Source: Streptomyces diastatochromogenes
Lineage (GTDB): Bacteria > Actinomycetota > Actinomycetes > Streptomycetales > Streptomycetaceae
DNA length: 43,861 nt
Reading direction: 5' to 3'
Assembly: GCA_001550305.1 (NCBI GenBank)
Contig: LRTP01000351.1
Span: forward strand, 1 to 43,861
The notes under the pieces are model-generated. The model ran no database searches, was not told where the DNA came from, and saw nothing but the letters and a program-made list of their open reading frames with translations. Position numbers and translations under genes: made by a program. This document shows, one piece after another, positions 7,079 to 14,991 of this stretch (the stretch's first letter is position 1; the number at the start of each line of letters is the position of its first letter).

Positions 7079-7564
7079 GCGTAGGAGTACATCGGTGGTG
7101 GAACGGCGCAGTCAACTCGGCAGTTGAACCCCGGGGCACCAGTTTGGAAGATCGCGTACGCGGACGTGCCGTGACCTGGCGAGAGCCTGGCCTGCGCGGT
7201 TCCGAGCGGGTTGCCGTGACTCCCCGTCGTTCCCCGTGCGATACCTGCTCATCGGGCACGCAGGGGGCACGCGTGGCTCTCTGCCGTGTTGTCAGCCCGC
7301 CAGCGCCCCAGAGCTGTCCCGGGCCCTGTTCGGCTCTCATGTAGTGCTCTGAGCCGTTCCGGCGATCACGGCCCTGGAGATCGGCCGCTGCGCGGCGCAT
7401 CTGTGGTCGCTGTCGTCCACTCTGGTCCGCCTTCGTCCGCCGTCGTTGGTGTCAGGTCCCGATGTCAGACATCAGCGGGCCGCTTGACAGCCAGCTTCAT
7501 TGGTCCGCCCGCCACAGCCCGAAGGCGGTTGCTTGGTCAGGTGAGGCGCCATCCCGTCGATGTG
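7079..7564. other. Gap without gene; contains repeat copy E and a GATGTCAGACATC palindrome
   Basis: No credible gene is seen. At 7461-7473 there is a 6+1+6 palindrome GATGTCAGACATC, with TGTCAGGTCCC just before and CTTGACAG just after. These words also occur in the ends of the IS481 element at 8939-10927, so this may be a decayed IS end. Confidence 0.4.
7211..7275. repeat. Direct-repeat cluster copy E
   Basis: It has TGACTCCCCGTCGTTCCCCGTG, then two GGGCACGC-type repeats (ATCGGGCACG, AGGGGGCACG). The order TTCCCCG followed by paired GGCAC units is the same as in copies A to C. Confidence 0.4.
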
Positions 7565-7978
7565 TTAGAAGTGAGGCTTGACGCCGGGGCGGCGGGCGCA
7601 AACCGCCTTGGTAGAGACGTGGAAGGTGATCGCGCTGGCGTTGCGAATGGTGCCTCGCCAGGTGGTAGCGCTGGTCGGCTGGGTCTCGTAGACGTACACA
7701 CCGCTGCTGACGAAGTTGTCGGCAGTGATGCCACCGCCCGTGACCACGGTTCCGGACGGGCAGGTGGCGGTGACGGTGCAGAAGCTGTCGGGAGCGCACG
7801 TCGCGGAGTTGGATACCTGCACGTAGCGGACGGGTGGCTTGGGTTTCTGGTGAGCGGAAGTGGCCGCGACAGCGGGAGTGCCGGTGCTCAAGGCGAAGAG
7901 AGCCGGCAGGGCAGTGAGGCCGGCGGCCACCACCCCTTTGCAGCGGAGAAGCGGACCGAAGCGGCGTCCAGCGCGCAT
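7565..7978 (-). CDS. Small secreted cysteine-containing protein, 137 aa
   Basis: The N-terminal 39 residues form a signal peptide with an Arg-rich start (MRAGRRFGPLL), a hydrophobic core and an AVAAT cleavage site. The mature protein opens with basic, proline-rich residues (HQKPKPPVRYVQVSN) and then a compact domain with C-APDSFC, ATC and KAVC, four cysteines that can form two disulfides. The segment VTGGGITADNFVSSGVYVYE followed by QPTSATTWRGTIRNAS occurs in many Streptomyces secreted proteins of unknown role. No operon partner. Confidence 0.65.
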   Translation of the reverse strand: MRAGRRFGPLLRCKGVVAAGLTALPALFALSTGTPAVAATSAHQKPKPPVRYVQVSNSATCAPDSFCTVTATCPSGTVVTGGGITADNFVSSGVYVYETQPTSATTWRGTIRNASAITFHVSTKAVCARRPGVKPHF

Positions 7979-8938
7979 GGCTGACCTGCTTTCTATGTCG
8001 AACTACGCACTACTCGGGCAGTCTTGGCGGCCCCAAGCGGGGCGGCTCCCTCATGGTGCGCTGGACACACCGCGAAACAGGACAGACGCGCCAATATGAC
8101 CATCTTCTTGGCCTAATTGTTTCAAGCCTGGCCCGCTGGGTCATAGGCCAGTAGCGACGTAGTTTGACCGCACGCAGGTGCGGATGCGTTCCCGGCTGCA
8201 CCGGCTGACGACCTCGACCACCACTTACCTCAGCTTCCATCTCGTACGCCGCAACGGGCCCGCACTCGCGCACGGCGCCCCCGCCATCCCGGTGTCGGCC
8301 GATCCCCGCCGGAGGCACTGCTTTGACCGTAGGCCGCCCTATGCGGTGATCGACTAGGCCGCGGCTGCTGTCCGACTGATGGGCTGGTGCGGGATCAGTG
8401 GGCCGTACGAACGCCCGTGCATCAGGCTGCGTCGGACTGCATGCCGCCGCCACCACCACGATGCGGCCTCTTGAGGTGACACAAAGCGTCTTTGATCTGC
8501 TCTGTTGGGGATCATCGTTCGTCCCCGTGCCCGTGTTGGAATGTGGCCGCTGCGTGCGGCGACGGGCGGGCGGCGACGTGCGGCCGGTGGCGAAGACATG
8601 GAGGCAGCGCGGCGGCGACCGACCGGCGCCGCCGCGCTTGGCGCGGCCCTCGGGTCTTGATCCGATCTACTGGTGTAGGCAACCGGGTGGAAACGGGGTG
8701 CGGCGGGGCCCCGGTAGCGGAGCGTTGGGATCTTGTTGCTGTTGCCTCTTCCCCATCCTGAGGCCGGATCGTGGTGGCGGTGGTGTGCGGGCCGGGAGCG
8801 GCCGTTGATGCGCTTGGGCGGAGTGTGCGGCGGTCGGGTTGGCGATGATCGATGAGCGCCGTTGGCCACCGGGCTAGCGAGCGCAGCGAGCCTTGAACCA
8901 GTAGAGAAAGTTGTAACTCAGTACTCGGTGTAGGGCTG
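7979..8938. other. 960-base gap without a supported gene
   Basis: Several open frames on both strands cross this region, but none has motif content and all are Pro/Arg- or Cys/Arg-rich as in GC-rich shadow frames. The segment from 7979 must include the promoter of the secreted protein gene. GGGCTAGCGAGCGCAGCGAGC at 8872 is a type of sequence often seen in Streptomyces intergenic DNA. The left boundary of the AICE may lie in here or under the IS element. Confidence 0.4.
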
Positions 8939-10927
8939 TGTCCGATCCCGGGTGATGCTTGACAGTTCGGTCCCAGCTGATGGTTGACAGTGGCCGTGAT
9001 CGGGTTTTCTGTGCGCGTCGTTGCGGCGCGTGTGGGGAGGCCGGGATTGGCGCTGGTGGAGTTGTCGGTTGTCGAGCAGAGATACCGGGCTGTGCTTGCG
9101 GTGCTGGCGGGTGCGACGGTGACGGAGGTCGCTGCGTCGCTTGGTGTGTCGCGGCAGACGGTCAGCGGGTGGAAGTCCCGGTATGCCGCTTCGGGTCTGG
9201 CCGGGCTGGCGGACCGTTCGCGCAGGCCGGCGTCGTGTCCGCATCAGGCTTCTGCCGAGGTGGAGGCGGCGGTGTGCGAGCTGCGGCGCAAGCATCCCCG
9301 GTGGGGGCCGCGGCGGATCGCTCATGTGCTGGAGCGGTCCGGGGTGGTGAGTCCGGTGCCGTCGCGGATGACCGTGTATCGGATTCTGGTCCGGCATGGG
9401 CTGGTGGAGCCGGGGGTGCGGCGCCGGAAGCGGTCGGATTACAAGCGCTGGCAGCGGGATGCTCCGATGCAGCTGTGGCAGATGGACATCGTCGGCGGGG
9501 TGATGCTCGTCGACCCGGTCACTGGGGAGTTGTCCGAGGCCAAGGTCGTGACCGGGGTGGATGACCATTCCCGGTACTGCGTGATCGCGTCGGTGGTCGA
9601 GCGGGCGACCGGGAGGGCGGTGTGCTCGGCGTTCGCCGGGGCCTTGCAGGCGTTCGGGGTGCCGGAGGAGGTGCTGACGGACAACGGGAAGCAGTTCACC
9701 GACCGGTTCGGGCAGGGTGGTGAGGTGTTGTTCGACCGGATCTGCCGGGAGAACGGGATCGCGCACCGGCTGACCCAGCCGGCGTCGCCGACCACGACGG
9801 GCAAGGTCGAGCGGTTCCATCAGACGCTGCGGCGTGAACTCCTGGACGACTGCGGTGCGTTCGAGAGCATCGGGGCGGCTCAGGCAGCGCTTGATGCGTG
9901 GGTCGAGGAATACAACTCCTCGCGGCCGCATCAGGCGCTGGACATGGACTCTCCTGCCGACCGGTTCACCCCGGTGCCCGAGCAGGAGCGGGACGTACTG
10001 GGCCTGAGGGTGCCCGGCGTGCTGGCGCTGGTCCCGCAGCAGCGGACAGCTCCGCCTGCGGTGCCGGATCCCGCCGAGGTGGCGCCTGTTCCTGTCGGTC
10101 CGCCGAAGGTGGTTCCGGCAGTGGTGCCGGTGGAGCCCGGTGGGCCGGTGGAGTTCGAGCGGGTGGTGCCTGCGAGCGGGAATCTGCAGGTCGCGGGCAA
10201 ACAGTTCTGGCTGGGGCCGGCCCGCTCGGGGCTGACGGTGACGTTCTGGGCCGACACCTCGGTGATCCATCTGCTGATCGCGGGAGCACGGATCAAGACC
10301 GTGCGTTCGCACTTGTCGGTGGCGGATCTGGGACGGCTGGCCGGCCGGGGCGGTCGTGCTGCCGGAGCGGCCCCGCTTCCCGCCGACGACGGGGCCGCGT
10401 TCGAGGTGGACCGGGTCGTGAACAACAGCGGCCTGGTGGGCCTGGGCGGACGCCAGGTGCTGGCCGCGGAGATCCTGGGCGGCCGCCAGGTGGGCATCCG
10501 CATCGACGAAGAGACGCTGTCGTTCTTCGATCCGTCCTCACGGGAACTGCTGCGGGTGCGGCCCAACCCGCTGAGCGGCGAAGAAGTCCGTCGCTTGCGG
10601 GGCCTGCGTCCGGCCGGACCGCCACCGCGTCCGGGCGTCGAGCCGGTGCGGGTGCAGCGGCGGATCAGCACAACGGGCACGATCATGGTCTGTCGGCAGG
10701 TCGTCTCGCTCGGCCGGACGTATGCAGGACAGACCGTGACCGCACACGTGTCGGACTCCACGATCACCATCGACCTGGACGGCCAGGTCCGGGTGATCCG
10801 GCGCACGACCGACATCCCTGTCCGTAACGTGAAAGCGAACAAGCCCCACGGGGCTCCCTATGTTGTCTAGGCCCACCGTCAAGCATCACGTGGGACCAGA
10901 ACGTCAGACATCAGCTGGGATCCGACA
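8939..10927 (+). mobile_element. IS481-family insertion sequence, about 1989 bp
   Basis: Terminal inverted repeats of about 52 bases bracket the transposase gene: left 8939-8990 and right 10876-10927. Both begin TGTC(C/G)GATCCC and each contains two tandem units of the form GGTCCCAGCTGATGNTTGACAG, so the end is itself a repeat. The mobile unit ends nine bases from the stop codon of the GntR gene at 10936. I see no clear target duplication: left flank ends GGGCTG, right flank begins GCGCTT. Confidence 0.85.
9056..10870 (+). CDS. IS481-family transposase with long C-terminal extension
   Basis: The protein has an N-terminal helix-turn-helix (TVTEVAASLGVSRQTVSGWK), a second HTH-like segment (HPRWGPRRIAHVLE), and an rve-type DDE core: Asp in WQMDIVGG, Asp in LTDNGKQF, Glu in GKVERFHQTL, followed by YNSSRPHQAL. 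After about residue 330 a 270-residue extension contains three similar beta-rich segments, beginning near VVPASGNLQVAGKQFWLG, VVNNSGLVGLGGRQVLA and RISTTGTIMVCRQVVSLG. I chose GTG 9056; TTG 9047 has a better placed GGGGAGG, and the frame stays open to 8984 within the left inverted repeat. The gene looks intact. Confidence 0.9.
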   Translation: MELSVVEQRYRAVLAVLAGATVTEVAASLGVSRQTVSGWKSRYAASGLAGLADRSRRPASCPHQASAEVEAAVCELRRKHPRWGPRRIAHVLERSGVVSPVPSRMTVYRILVRHGLVEPGVRRRKRSDYKRWQRDAPMQLWQMDIVGGVMLVDPVTGELSEAKVVTGVDDHSRYCVIASVVERATGRAVCSAFAGALQAFGVPEEVLTDNGKQFTDRFGQGGEVLFDRICRENGIAHRLTQPASPTTTGKVERFHQTLRRELLDDCGAFESIGAAQAALDAWVEEYNSSRPHQALDMDSPADRFTPVPEQERDVLGLRVPGVLALVPQQRTAPPAVPDPAEVAPVPVGPPKVVPAVVPVEPGGPVEFERVVPASGNLQVAGKQFWLGPARSGLTVTFWADTSVIHLLIAGARIKTVRSHLSVADLGRLAGRGGRAAGAAPLPADDGAAFEVDRVVNNSGLVGLGGRQVLAAEILGGRQVGIRIDEETLSFFDPSSRELLRVRPNPLSGEEVRRLRGLRPAGPPPRPGVEPVRVQRRISTTGTIMVCRQVVSLGRTYAGQTVTAHVSDSTITIDLDGQVRVIRRTTDIPVRNVKANKPHGAPYVV

Positions 10928-10935
10928 GCGCTTGC

Positions 10936-11694
10936 TCAGGCGTCGAAGTCGTACTCCAGGATGTAAGAGGCAGCGTCAAGAGTCATCTCGTTGATCTCGA
11001 CAGGGCGGCCTTCGTCCGCGAACGCAGTGCGGCAGATGAGGATCACGGGAGTACCTGCGGAGATGCTCAACTGTGCCGCTTCGTGCTTCGTGGGCATGCG
11101 TGAGCGGATCTCCTCGCGGAAGTGCACTGGCTTGTAACCGAGTTCGGCCAGCCGTGCGTAAGTACCGCCTGGACCTGTGTCCTCCTGCGTGATGGCCGAA
11201 CCAGCGACCACGGACGTGGGCAAGTAGCTCGTCGCGAGCAGAACGGGCTTCCCGTCCAGGACGAACCGCCTACGCCTCACGCATACGGTGTCCTCACCCG
11301 CAAGATCCAGGACTTGCCCGATCCGCTCTGGCGCTGATTCCTCAGAAACCGTCACCTGGTCCACGACAAGCGAGCGGTTGTCGATGTCCGCAGACCAAAT
11401 CGATCGACCGCTGCCCCACTGATCTTGCGCCAGCCGCTGAATGCCTCGGCGGCGCAGTGGGCGGAAGTTGCGCACGAACACGCCGGCACCCTTGCGGGAC
11501 TCAGCGACGCCCTCATCCCTCAGAACACCCAGGGCCTGACGAGCCGTCATGCGAGCCACGCCATGCGTGGCCATCAGCTCGTTCTCTCCCGGAAGCCGAT
11601 CACCGGGACCGTACTCGCCCGCTTGGATCGCCTCCCGTAGAGAGTCCGCGATCCGCTGGTACTTGGGCCGGCGGTCGTCGTCGGTGTTGGCCAT
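10936..11694 (-). CDS. GntR/HutC-family repressor, KorSA-like
   Basis: The 252-aa product has an N-terminal winged HTH (about residues 10-75: PKYQRIADSLREAIQAGEYG, then LPGENELMATHGVARMTARQ) and a C-terminal UTRA ligand-binding domain (about 105-245). Members such as KorSA of pSAM2 repress replication and transfer genes of AICEs. GAGGAGGGC lies before ATG 11694. A TCTCTAGACA site sits 19 bases upstream of its own start, and three more sites lie before the divergent gene at 11883, which implies autoregulation and control of the transfer operon. The IS element inserted right behind its stop codon, leaving the gene intact. Confidence 0.9.
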   Translation of the reverse strand: MANTDDDRRPKYQRIADSLREAIQAGEYGPGDRLPGENELMATHGVARMTARQALGVLRDEGVAESRKGAGVFVRNFRPLRRRGIQRLAQDQWGSGRSIWSADIDNRSLVVDQVTVSEESAPERIGQVLDLAGEDTVCVRRRRFVLDGKPVLLATSYLPTSVVAGSAITQEDTGPGGTYARLAELGYKPVHFREEIRSRMPTKHEAAQLSISAGTPVILICRTAFADEGRPVEINEMTLDAASYILEYDFDA

Positions 11695-11712
11695 TCCGGA
11701 GCCCTCCTCTCT

Positions 11713-11722
11713 TCTCTAGACA
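11713..11722 (+). promoter_or_regulatory. Operator copy 1, TCTCTAGACA (upstream of GntR gene)
   Basis: First of four copies of a 10-base partial palindrome around a CTAG core. It lies 19 bases upstream of the GntR start codon, so the repressor probably controls its own gene. Confidence 0.65.
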
Positions 11723-11783
11723 GCCTAGGCCATAGGTACACGGCCCGCCCTGTGCGTGTAGCCGCAATCCAGCGCGTTCAACA

Positions 11784-11843
11784 TCTCTAGACAGATTCCC
11801 TTGACGTCTCTAGACATGTGCGCTCCATGGAGATGTCTAGAGA
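11784..11843. promoter_or_regulatory. Operator cluster, copies 2 to 4 of TCTCTAGACA
   Basis: Copies lie at 11784-11793 and 11807-11816 on the plus strand and 11834-11843 as TGTCTAGAGA on the minus strand. A TTGACG at 11801-11806 that could be a -35 element directly abuts copy 3. Placement 40-100 bases before the first AICE gene at 11883 fits repression of the transfer operon by the GntR protein. Confidence 0.65.
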
Positions 11844-11882
11844 GGTCGCGACGGGTGGCCTCACGAAACGAGGGATGTACAC

Positions 11883-12212
11883 ATGCCGTCGTTCAAGATC
11901 GATGTCTCGACCGCTGTGGTGTTCGTGGCGACCGCGCCGGAACCGAAGGTGAAGAACTTCGCGACCGGTGAGCGGGCCGTGAACCAGGAAGGTCAGCCCA
12001 TGTCGACCGTGAGTCTGCTGGTCTCCGACGAGGGGGAGGGCAACCTCCTCAAGGTCTCGATCCCCGAGAACGGCTACCCGGAAGGTCTCGCGCCTGGCAT
12101 GCCGGTTCAGGTCATCGGCCTGAAGGCGCGTGACTGGGAGAACGTGGTCAAGGGCGAGAAGCGCTCGGGTATCGCGTTCAGTGCGGTTGCGGTCACCCCG
12201 CTGGGGGCCTGA
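11883..12212 (+). CDS. SCO3933-family regulatory protein
   Basis: This 109-aa soluble protein is the first gene after the operator cluster. It has a beta-rich pattern (STAVVFVATAPEPKVKNFAT, then LLVSDEGEGNLLKVSIPENG and PVQVIGLKARDWE) and is the type of protein that regularly precedes the FtsK gene in Streptomyces AICEs, known as SCO3933 family. The exact role is not established; regulation of transfer or replication has been proposed by annotation. Its stop at 12212 is two bases from the FtsK start codon, so the two are probably translationally coupled. Confidence 0.75.
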   Translation: MPSFKIDVSTAVVFVATAPEPKVKNFATGERAVNQEGQPMSTVSLLVSDEGEGNLLKVSIPENGYPEGLAPGMPVQVIGLKARDWENVVKGEKRSGIAFSAVAVTPLGA

Positions 12213-12214
12213 TC

Positions 12215-13747
12215 ATGGCCGACCTGACGATGTGGCTGGAGGCTTCGGGCGCCTTAGCGGGTGCCGGTGGTCTCGGTGTCGCGAAGTTCCGCGCGCCGCG
12301 CGTGTACTGGTCGTTCGTCGGACTGCCGGCGGCCTGGGGTCGCTTCACCCTGTCCTACCGCTCGACGATGGACGTGTGCGGGCTGGCGGTGCAGCCGTCG
12401 GGACTGCGGGCGTTCATGGTCCGCAACGTCGCCCGGCGCGAGGTGCAGCCGGTGCCGCCGAAGATCCGCCGGGTCCGCGGGACGTCCACCGGTCTGCGGG
12501 TCACCCTGCGGCTCCCCGCGGGCCTGGAGCCGGCGGACGTGGTCGCCTCCTCGGAACGGCTGCGCCACGCCTGGGGCGTGCACTCGGTCACCGTGATCGA
12601 GACGAAGCCCGGGTTCGTGGAACTGCGCATGACCGGGTACGACGTACTGCGCCGGGTGCGGATGCCGCGCAAGGCACAGCCTCACGACATGACCGTCCCG
12701 GTGGCGCTGCGTGAGGACGGAACCGCGTTCGTCCGCGACTACCGCAAGGTCCCGATGGCCCTCACGCTGGGCGCCAACCAATCGGGCAAGTCCATGTTCC
12801 AACGCAACCTGGTCAAGGGCCTGGCCCAACTGCCGGTGGCGCTGGCGGGGATCGACTGCAAACGCGGTGTCGAACAGTCCGCCTACGCGCCGCGCCTGTC
12901 GGCCCTGGCCACCGATCCGGACCGTGCCGCCGCGCTGCTCGATGTCCTGGTGGCAGAGATGGAATCCCGCTTCGACCTGCTGAGCCTGTACGGCGTCTCG
13001 GACCTGTGGGAGCTGCCGGAGAAGGTACGGCCGGTGCCGATCGTGCTCCTCGTCGACGAGATCGCGGAACTCTTCCTGATCTCCTCGAAGAAGGATGAGG
13101 AGCGCCGCGAACGGCTGGTGACGGCATTGATCCGGCTGGCACAGATGGCCCGTGCCGCCGGGATCTACCTGGAGATCTGCGGGCAGCGCTTCGGCTCCGA
13201 ACTCGGCAAGGGCGCCACCATGCTCCGTGCCCAGCTCACCGGGCGTGTAGTGCACCGCGTCAACGACAAGCAGACCGCCGAAATGGGCCTCGGTGACGTC
13301 GCCCCGGAAGCGGTCCCGATGGTCACGACGATCCCGCCGGACAAGGCCGGTCTGGCGGTCGCCGCGGACTCCTCCGGTGGCTGGTCCCGCATCCGTACCC
13401 CGATGACGACACAGGCCGAAGCTACGGCGGTCTGCCGGGAGTTCGCCCACCTGGTCCCGGACCTGCCCGCGCTCGACCCGTTCCGCCCGCACGTCCCGGC
13501 CGGCTCGACGCCGCAGAGCGTGCCGCCGCTGGTCAAGCCGGTACCGGTCCCCGAGCAGCAGCCCTGTTCCACCCCGGTGGCGCGACCGCTTCGCGCCAGG
13601 TCCCTACCCCGGCCATGCCGGAAACCGGAAGGACTCCGATGCCTCACAAGCCCTGGTTTGAATTCGACCCGGTCGAACGAGACGACGCCAACCGGCTCGG
13701 GTTCCTGTACGAGGCCCTGCTCAATCACCTGCACTTCAACCCGGTGA
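12215..13747 (+). CDS. FtsK/SpoIIIE-type DNA translocase (conjugative transfer)
   Basis: The FtsK-type ATPase domain carries Walker A GANQSGKS at about residues 186-193 and Walker B VLLVDEIAEL at about 276-285, followed by arginine-rich helices and GQRFGSELG. AICE proteins of this type form a hexamer that pumps double-stranded element DNA between mycelia. A weak hydrophobic segment exists near residues 20-45. The last 60 residues (after PVPVPEQQP) are Pro/Arg/Ser/Cys-rich and overlap the next gene by 109 bases. In another frame a stop occurs at about 13663 after a run reading PPRWRDRFAPGPYPG. The annotated tail may therefore result from a small indel near 13560-13640. Confidence 0.85.
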   Translation: MADLTMWLEASGALAGAGGLGVAKFRAPRVYWSFVGLPAAWGRFTLSYRSTMDVCGLAVQPSGLRAFMVRNVARREVQPVPPKIRRVRGTSTGLRVTLRLPAGLEPADVVASSERLRHAWGVHSVTVIETKPGFVELRMTGYDVLRRVRMPRKAQPHDMTVPVALREDGTAFVRDYRKVPMALTLGANQSGKSMFQRNLVKGLAQLPVALAGIDCKRGVEQSAYAPRLSALATDPDRAAALLDVLVAEMESRFDLLSLYGVSDLWELPEKVRPVPIVLLVDEIAELFLISSKKDEERRERLVTALIRLAQMARAAGIYLEICGQRFGSELGKGATMLRAQLTGRVVHRVNDKQTAEMGLGDVAPEAVPMVTTIPPDKAGLAVAADSSGGWSRIRTPMTTQAEATAVCREFAHLVPDLPALDPFRPHVPAGSTPQSVPPLVKPVPVPEQQPCSTPVARPLRARSLPRPCRKPEGLRCLTSPGLNSTRSNETTPTGSGSCTRPCSITCTSTR

Positions 13748-13857
13748 TGGACGACTTCACCGCAGCCCTGAACGGTGCTCTGAACGCTGAGTTCGCCCAC
13801 CGCGCGGAGGGCGCTTACCCGCCCGCCGGGCACGGCTACCCGAGCGCGGACCGGTGA
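13639..13857 (+). CDS. Small AICE protein, 72 aa, unknown
   Basis: ATG 13639 has a strong GGAAGGA site 5 bases upstream. The product begins MPHKPWFEFDPVERDDANRL and has a helical middle (FLYEALLNHLHFNPVMDDFT). I do not recognise it. It ends in a GTGA overlap with the next gene at 13854, so it is part of the same operon. Its 5' end overlaps the 3' tail of the FtsK frame. Confidence 0.6.
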   Translation: MPHKPWFEFDPVERDDANRLGFLYEALLNHLHFNPVMDDFTAALNGALNAEFAHRAEGAYPPAGHGYPSADR

Positions 13858-14066
13858 GCGGCATGTGCGAGCACTGCGAGGACTTCCACCGCACGGTGCT
13901 GATGCTCGGCTCCCTGGCCCTGTACGCCGACCTGTACGGCGCCGACCACGCCTTCGTGGAAGCGATCGGCCCGTCCATCGCGGCATCCCTTCCCGAGCCC
14001 CCGCCGGGTCTGTTCCCGCCCGGCTTCGACCCCACCGACGGCCCCGAGTACCCCGGCGAGGAGTGA
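13854..14066 (+). CDS. Small AICE protein, 70 aa, unknown
   Basis: GTG 13854 overlaps the previous stop (GTGA). The product starts MSGMCEHCEDFHRTVLMLGS, with a CxxC near the N-terminus, a helical segment, and a Pro-rich acidic end (GFDPTDGPEYPGEE). No family recognised. Coupling and strand place it in the transfer operon. Confidence 0.55.
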   Translation: MSGMCEHCEDFHRTVLMLGSLALYADLYGADHAFVEAIGPSIAASLPEPPPGLFPPGFDPTDGPEYPGEE

Positions 14067-14069
14067 CCC

Positions 14070-14246
14070 GTGGCCACCAAGAAAACGCCCCCACGCCCCG
14101 CGCCGGCTCCGCCCAAGTGCGGTCCGTGCGACGGCACCGGGGAGGTCGCCACCACGGTCCACGTGGGCCGCAAGCGCCGCGCCGTCGGCAAACAGGCCGG
14201 TATCTGCCTGGCCTGCTTCGGCACCGGCGAAGCCACCACCGACTGA
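14070..14246 (+). CDS. Mini zinc-ribbon protein, 58 aa (CxxCxGxG motifs)
   Basis: GTG 14070 lies just after the previous stop. The product has a Lys/Pro-rich start (MATKKTPPRPAPAPPK), then CGPCDGTGEV and, 30 residues later, CLACFGTGEA. Two CxxCxGxG repeats are the unit that binds one zinc in DnaJ-type cysteine-rich domains. The middle VHVGRKRRAVGKQ is basic. It probably binds zinc and possibly nucleic acid; the role in the element is unknown. Confidence 0.65.
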   Translation: MATKKTPPRPAPAPPKCGPCDGTGEVATTVHVGRKRRAVGKQAGICLACFGTGEATTD

Positions 14247-14322
14247 ACCGCCGGGGCTCGGGCGGCCGGACACCGCACCCGGCCCGCCCCCCGGCCCGAC
14301 CCCCCGCGAAGGAGGTGAGGAC

Positions 14323-14976
14323 ATGTCCCGCTCGATCCGACCGGACGCCGTACTCGTACAGGCCGTGATCGCCGGTGCGCTGTCCTTCGCCCACCTGCAC
14401 GACCTTGCCGATGCCGCCGGGCAGACCGGATGGAAGGCATGGGCCTACCCCATCAGCGTCGATCTGCTGCTGGTGGCCGCATGGCGCCGGCTGCGGACCG
14501 CCCGCAAGGACCGGTCTGCGTGGACCTGGTTCGTGATCGCCCTGTTCGCCTCGCTCGGCGCGAACATCGCCACCGCCGGACTCCTCGACCTGCACAACGT
14601 TCCGGCCTGGCTGTGCATCCTCGTCGCCGGCTGGCCCGCGCTCGCCTTCCTCGGCGGCACCCTCCTCGTCCACGCACCCAGCGACACCCCGGCCCCTGCC
14701 GAGCCTCGTACACAGCCTGTGGACGAACAACCGGCCGTCACCGAGGTCGACATGCACCGCGCCGACACCCCGGCCCCGGAGCTTCCGCCCGCACTTCCCG
14801 AACCCGCCGCGCCTGCGGTGACGGTGCCGGCCGCGCTCCTGGACCACGCCCGAAAGATCGCCGAATCGCACCAAGCCACGACCGGGGCCCCGATGGCCGC
14901 GGACGCTCTTTCCGCCCGGCTCGGACTGCCCGGCCCGATGACGGCCGCGATCGCCGCCGAACTCCAACTCACCTGA
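14323..14976 (+). CDS. DUF2637 membrane protein (SpdB-type spread protein)
   Basis: The start ATG 14323 follows a very good GAAGGAGGTGAGG. The N-terminal 120 residues hold four hydrophobic segments, including AVIAGALSFAHLHDLADAAG, AYPISVDLLLVAAWRR, WFVIALFASLGANIATAGLL and CILVAGWPALAFLGGTLLV, a pattern of DUF2637. A Pro/Ala-rich linker leads to a small helical C-terminal domain (LLDHARKIAESHQATTGAPM). Such proteins are thought to aid intramycelial spread of AICEs and plasmids. It is followed by the mobile element transfer protein 15 bases downstream. Confidence 0.8.
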   Translation: MSRSIRPDAVLVQAVIAGALSFAHLHDLADAAGQTGWKAWAYPISVDLLLVAAWRRLRTARKDRSAWTWFVIALFASLGANIATAGLLDLHNVPAWLCILVAGWPALAFLGGTLLVHAPSDTPAPAEPRTQPVDEQPAVTEVDMHRADTPAPELPPALPEPAAPAVTVPAALLDHARKIAESHQATTGAPMAADALSARLGLPGPMTAAIAAELQLT

Positions 14977-14991
14977 CCAGAAGGGACAGAC

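Noticed and set aside
8398..8869. Open frames on both strands in the gap before the IS element
   Set aside because: Composition is Cys/Arg or Pro/Arg biased, no motif and no good ribosome site; treated as non-coding.
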